64,000 nucleotides of DNA, taken from contig NC_134850.1 in the NCBI RefSeq assembly GCF_965363235.1, forward strand, positions 45,752,602 through 45,816,601, read 5' to 3'. Each line of letters starts with the position of its first letter. The first letter of the stretch is position 1. Positions 58,872 through 64,000 of the stretch are shown one piece after another. Source of the stretch: Mytilus galloprovincialis (lineage: Eukaryota > Mollusca > Bivalvia > Mytilida > Mytilidae). Below the pieces are notes generated by a model. It was given only the letters and a program-made list of their open reading frames with translations, was not told the origin of the DNA and searched no databases. The position numbers were made by a program, and so were the translations under genes.

Positions 58872-60600
58872 GTTAGAAAGCATTTTAATTTGCTCGACTA
58901 TTTTTCATAATTATACATAAATATTTTCATCCAATATGCTTTATATATAATTGGGTTACCAAGTGCAAAGTATGCAATAAATATAGAATTATAATTCGTT
59001 CATTTCGTCTAACATGTTCATAACCAATGAACTATAAACTGATCTAATCTTTGTATTGTGATTTAGTACATTTCATTATAAATCATGTGTTAAAATTCGT
59101 TATTGAAAAGTTACATTAACATTTAATAGGATAAAATATAAAACAAATGTGTAAAAATAATGCTGACTTTGGACGGACTTTTCTTTTTTTTTTTCTTTTT
59201 TATTCCCTTCAGATAAAACAGCGAGGTAAAAAAATAATTTCTTATTACAAAATGTCGTTCTTGTTTTGTGTATCGCCCACTAAAAAAACACTAGGTCAAA
59301 TACCAAGTATGAGAACGCACTGGAACAACTATTTGACATTTTGTTGCTCCAGATATGGTAATGTTTTGTAATATTATTGCCCTTGCGCCTACTTTTAGAT
59401 ACAATGAGTATATAGTCAACCTTACAACTATACAATTTCAATTATGTTTATAATATCTATTTACACTTTTGAATAATCGACGCACTTCAGTTTTCTTTCT
59501 GTTTTTTTTTTATGTACAAAATACTAAATTTTAATGTTTCACTTTTTGTTATGTATAATCCTTTTTAAGAGTGTACTATACGGTACGTTTAGACCGTACA
59601 GTGACCACATGAACATACGGATTTTGTGTTATTAAAATTTGCTTTTTAAAAAATGTTTGAAATTATTTAAAATTAAGGAATGTATCCCCTCGTGCAAAGC
59701 TCTGATTCCTTGTCCGGCTATGGCTATAGTTTTTGTTGTCCTTTTTGGTTTATAGCTCTTCATCCTTTTAACAAGCTTTGTATTTCAAAATATTTGACCT
59801 CAATCATCACCGAGTGAAGAGACATTGATTGTCGAAATGCGCATCTGGTACAGAAAAATCGGTACCGTTTATGTTATTACATCTCCTTTCTACCTTCAAA
59901 AACATTCATTTTTTTTTGTAACCAATCAATATAACGTTTTGACCAAAGTAAAATCAAATGTATGTACGTATCAATTTCGTTTGTTTGTCCTATTGATCAT
60001 ATGTATTTTAAAATCAATAAATTATATAGTCTAGTTTGAATATAAAAAATAATCATACATTTTGATTCCAGAAATTCTTTACACAAACTAAATTGTGTTC
60101 TTAATCAATGTGAATTTAAATTATTCAACTGTTATCAGGTGAACCTTTAATTTGCTACACTATTGCTTTCGGCTAAAATGTGTTTGTTTATCTTTAATTT
60201 AACAGGCGATTTGTAGACAAAATAAAAAAGTGTTTCTTTTCATGCAAGCCTCTCCGATTTCATGACAGATATCATATGATGTCATATTTTCCCTGCAGCT
60301 ATTAATTTAAATATTTCTGTTTAAACTTTTTTAATTCAAATGGCCCCAACGATCACAGAGAAAACAAAGAAAAGAGGGTCATAGATTATACCAATACTAG
60401 GTACGTTTGTAATTTATAGTATATCGCAAAATTGCCACAAATGTATACATAAAGTCAGAAAACTTAAAAGTATACACAAGCTTCTAGTAGTGTTATTGTA
60501 ATTTGTTCTTATTTTCACTCATGAGGACACATTCAACTATAATTAACCGTCCCCCGATTTTTAAAAGCATACAACAAACTTGTAATTGTGTTTTTTCTTA
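57335..60600. other. AT-rich region upstream of the scramblase gene
   Basis: It includes an AT microsatellite (57,895-57,926), a 38-A run (58,831-58,868) and one hammerhead-type repeat (59,755-59,860). No coding exon is visible. A promoter and 5' non-coding exon of the downstream gene may lie here but cannot be placed. Confidence 0.4.
59811..59855 (+). ncRNA. Degenerate hammerhead-like motif
   Basis: GTGAAGA, stem II GACA/TGTC around a TTGAT loop, GAAA, self-complementary ATGCGCAT, C, then TGGTAC. Layout matches a minimal hammerhead of the CTGAAGA type with palindromic stem III, but the first core base is G instead of C. It is a second sequence family compared with the ACGCGCGTC copies. Confidence 0.45.
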
Positions 60601-60616
60601 TTTCTTTTTTTCCAAG

Positions 60617-60665
60617 CAGTGGTTTGACCTGTTACTCGATCACCACGAATTAAATCAGGATGCAG
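60617..60665 (+). other. 5' untranslated part of scramblase exon 1
   Basis: A long pyrimidine tract ending TTTCCAAG (60,616) is a convincing splice acceptor. The sequence from it to the ATG is open in another frame but does not keep phase with exon 2, so I treat it as untranslated leader. Confidence 0.45.
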
Positions 60666-63600
60666 ATGTCAGAGGTTATTCTCAATCAGCCGGGTAAGTT
60701 TTCTTTATAAAAACACGAAAAGGTTCATACGCACACTACACTAAATGTTGCGATTCAACTCATGATGATAATTGACACAAACATCTCTTGATTTAAGGTC
60801 ATAAGTTCAATTCATGATAAAAATATATAGAACTCGATTTTAAGACAAGAAACTGAACTAATTAGGTAAAATTTGGATTGCTCGATCATGTTTTGCGAGT
60901 TCGTCTTTTCAGGAAGCATATCCACATAAATGATGTACTTCCCACAAAAAAATAGTGTACATTTATAAACCTTATCAATACATGTGTTTTTCAGGACAAG
61001 CTAAAAAAGGATTTCCAGACAGTGGTGTAGCCCCTCCCCCAGGATGTCCCCCTGGACTGGAATATTTGGCTCAGATGGAGGAGATATATGTCAATCAGAA
61101 AGTCGATCTTTTAGAAAGTAGGTTCATGAATAAACTTAGTTAGTTATAGAAATTATACGAGAAGGTTGACGAGAGTTGACGTAGGATAAATCATCTTTAC
61201 AATCAGTCAACAACTGTAGTCTGCAACTCATTTGACACATTCAAGTGTGAGTTGCAGAAGACAAAGATGTATTAAGAAATGTGCGCGATTTTAATTGTAC
61301 ATACTATTTTTAACTGCACTATGCATATTGGTTTGTCTGCACAACACATGCCACATATCAGTTTGAAAATACACCAAATGGTGGTCTTAACTATATATGG
61401 AAGAAGAGGAAGAAGAGGATGAAAAAAAATCAACCACTACATTAAGTATAAAGATTTCTAATTAATATGTACTATTTGTTTTCTTGTGAACGCAATTCAA
61501 ACATTCACGCGCGCAATTGTAGATACATGTATGTGTGTGTGTTTGATTTGAAAATATTTCGTTTGGAACTAGATTGAGAGTGAATTAAAGTCAAAGGGTA
61601 ACCAAGTAGATTATGTGTGTAATAATCTCGGAGGAATCACTTTGATTTTGAGTTCGTTGTTTCATGAATCAGTTAGGAGGATTTTTAGTGTAAATGGTTT
61701 TACGTTATCGTATTGAACCTCTTTTATTTCAATTGCTTGCTTGTCGTTTCTTTATTCTTGGAGGCTGAAGGGTGACGAATAGTTGTTATAAAATCTAAAA
61801 TTGGTGGTCCCTGTCTTTTTGTTAATCATTTTCTTTTTCATTTCTGATCTGAATACTACTTTATTTATTACATATTTTCCCTCTCTTACAGTGATAACAG
61901 ATTCAGCAATAGAAATTCCAAACCGGTATAGCATAGAAAACAGCAGTTGGCAGAGAGCATATTTTGCACAAGAAGGTGAAATAACCTATTGATAACACAA
62001 ACATCGTTAAAAATTATTTAAAAGTTAACATAGTTTGAAAAGAACACTGACCATTTCTAAAACTACATTGTCATCGTAAAAAAATAAAATAGGCGGGTAT
62101 GAATTATATGAACACCCATCCAGTTTCTTTATAACTTTCAAGCTTTATTTCCCATTTATAAGTCAAAGAAAGTGTAAAGAACAATTATAATTGTTCATTT
62201 CAATTCTGAACTTTGTGGGAACATTGCAGATAAAAGAAACGGTTGACGTGTGTTCTCTAATTTTCAGAGATTTACTCATTTTGAAGAAATATGAATAACT
62301 TATTGAAATTTCTTCCTCTTTTTTTCAGAATCAGAGTGTTGTAATCGAATGTGTTGTGGTCCAGATCGAGGCTTTATTATGCATAATTATAACAACGAAT
62401 GACGGCAGGGTAAGATTTTTTTTATAAACTATTGGTAAACACAAAAAAGGGGTCTGTAATTGTTTTCGTCAATATTGGCGTGATATAGAAACAAATTCGA
62501 ACGAAATATAGAGTTTTAACTCGAAGGGTATTTGGATTTGCCAATTCCAAGACCACTAAATGCTAACAAGCCAGAACGCAATATTCCAAACTAAGACCAT
62601 TCGCATTTCCAAAACATGAAACAAGTAAAAAATCAGCTTGAAAACGTAAGAAATCGAATTAGTATGTTTAGGAACAATGGACATGATGTTAAAAATAGAA
62701 GTTAAGTTTACTTAACTACGAGTCTTAAACTTTTCTTCATAACGTACGGTTATATAATATAAAAGTAAATGTATGAATCGACATTTTGTTACAGGAAGTT
62801 ATTCGTTGTGAAAGAAAATTTAAATGGTGTGCAGGGTGTTGCTGGTGTGCAGATAGTGAGACATGTGGATGGGAAATGACAGTTGAGGCTCCAATAGGGA
62901 CTGTTATAGGGTATATAAGACAACAGTAAGTAAGGGGTTTTTTTTTCGGAAGAAAACAAATCTTTTCAAGTGACATTAAAAGGTACCATTGAAATTTCTT
63001 TTTATTTTAAAATGTTTTGAATTTAGATCCCAAAAACTTTCATTGTATTCTGTTTAGATAACTTTGTCAATGTGTGTCTGCATATTTCAATGAGATACTA
63101 TCTTCGATCATCGTTTTGATTCTTAGTAAATATTTGTGATATTTTTAATTCACTAGCTCATCTAAATGGCAGACTCATCTCACAATTTACGATGCCAACC
63201 GTCAGAAGTTGTATGATATATGGAGTAAATGTTGCCCAATTTTCTGTATTTGTTGTATTGAAGACATTAATTTCCATGTAAGTATACTTTATATGTAACA
63301 AGAAATACCAAACACTATGTTTATTGTAAATAAAATATCTGACGTTCATTAATCAATGTTTTTAAAGTACTTACCAAACAACCGCTATAAATAAATAAAT
63401 CAGATTTGAAAACCGAAATTAATATTTTTTTGCGATTTTAAAAACAAGGCATTTTCCTACCACACCAGGGAGATCTCTAAAACGATGTATGATTATTTAA
63501 ATCACCCATAATGCAGCACTAGCAATCTGATTAAGATATAGATCTCAAATATCGTGCTCACATGAACCTCGAGATGAGTTTCGATACAATTCAGACTGCA

Positions 63601-63782
63601 ACCCTCAAAACTATTCAAACGATTTTTTTAAAACAAATTGACGACTTGTTACTATAGTATTTGATTTGAATTGCAGGTGTTTGATGCCAGGTCTCAAAAC
63701 AAGTTAGATTCACGTATTTACAAAAAGTGGTCTGGATGGGCAAGGGAATGTTGTACACGAGCGGATCTGTTAGTCTGTGAAG
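60666..63782 (+). CDS. Phospholipid scramblase family protein, exons 1-7 (3' end beyond window), exon 4 frameshifted
   Basis: Phospholipid scramblases are membrane-anchored proteins linked to calcium-dependent lipid redistribution. Coding exons: 60,666-60,693; 60,995-61,117; 61,892-61,975; 62,329-62,409; 62,795-62,925; 63,157-63,277; 63,677-63,782. All have GT..AG borders. Phases match at every junction except exon 4/5. The protein starts MSEVILNQPG, with a Pro-rich VAPPPGCPPGLEYLAQMEEI. IPNRYSIENSSWQRAYFAQE and Cys-rich segments follow (CCNRMCCGPDRGF, CAGCCWCADSETC, CCPIFCICCIEDINF), then RIYKKWSGWARECCTRADLL. The start is the ATG that keeps phase with exon 2; an acceptor at 60,616 implies an upstream non-coding exon. 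Exon 4 has TGA at 62,400-62,402 and leaves the wrong phase; one extra base near 62,397-62,400 explains both. The final membrane-helix exon lies outside the window. Confidence 0.87.
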
Positions 63783-64000
63783 GTAAATTGGCAAGTCAGT
63801 TCGAGTCAAAAAAGCTTTTTCACTGACCCTCACACCCCCCCCCTCTTAACTTAATTTGGGAAAAATTGATTGACCAATAGGGTTATATGTAAAATCGATT
63901 TTAGAATAACAAAACTTGCGGCAATGTTGACCCCCAACCCCCAACCCCCAAACTATTTGATTTAAGTTTTTTATCCTACATCGATCTTTTGATGTCGTCC

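Noticed and set aside
1..64000. A compact multi-gene system (defence island, biosynthetic cluster, operon)
   Set aside because: The window is intron-bearing eukaryotic DNA dominated by transposable elements. Only scramblase exons qualify as host genes.

Overview
This is a eukaryotic window, most likely from a marine mussel (Mytilus or a close bivalve relative). It is AT-rich and gene-poor. It is built largely from dispersed repeats that I recognise as very common in Mytilus genomes, such as the 'agaagatgtggtatga / caatgagacaactctcca' family, the 'gaatggggaatgtg / cgacaacaacccga' family and the 'gcctgtgtcgctaacctt / gccaggtgagct' family. Genes have introns with GT..AG borders. The species call rests on recognition of these repeats, not on a search.

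Only one host gene family can be supported. At the right edge (60,666 to beyond 63,782, + strand) seven coding exons encode a phospholipid scramblase, running off the window before its last exon. Exon 4 carries a one-base frameshift that creates an in-frame TGA and also breaks the splice phase. At 33,697-34,892 (+) two further exons form the 3' end of a diverged scramblase paralogue whose upstream exons I cannot find.

The rest is a nested record of transposition. From left to right: hairpin and GGATCC-type miniature elements (1-2.7 kb); a decayed RTE-like LINE (3.0-5.5 kb) with a 427-bp miniature element inserted in it; tandem repeats (6.2-7.1 kb); a canonical Penelope-like element (PLE) duplicated as an exact 732-bp inverted repeat, with hammerhead-ribozyme-like motifs in both arms (7.2-9.4 kb); a foldback-type element made of degenerate CTACGATC-like repeats (10.4-12.1 kb); and a CR1/L2-like LINE (13.2-26.7 kb). 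The LINE's YADD catalytic motif is split by a 7.1-kb element with long terminal inverted repeats (17.86-24.98 kb), which itself contains a second foldback copy and another insertion.

From 26.7 to 47.6 kb there are Mytilus dispersed repeats, palindromic miniature elements, the orphan scramblase exons, an almost intact RTE-like LINE on the - strand (35.2-37.9 kb), a 1.5-kb inverted-repeat element (38.5-39.9 kb), and a PLE with permuted domain order (GIY-YIG ahead of the reverse transcriptase, as in the Naiad/Chlamys clade; 44.6-47.6 kb). That PLE is interrupted by a tRNA-derived SINE with a 13-bp target duplication.

From 47.9 to 56.5 kb two inverted copies of a satellite-bearing element face each other around a decayed Tc1-like transposase. 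One arm carries nine units of a ~176-bp tandem repeat. I see no CRISPR, operon, rRNA or prokaryotic feature, and no clear multi-gene system. The most unusual content is the ribozyme-bearing PLE palindrome, the two PLE architectures, the long-TIR element in the YADD codons, and the damaged or duplicated scramblase genes.
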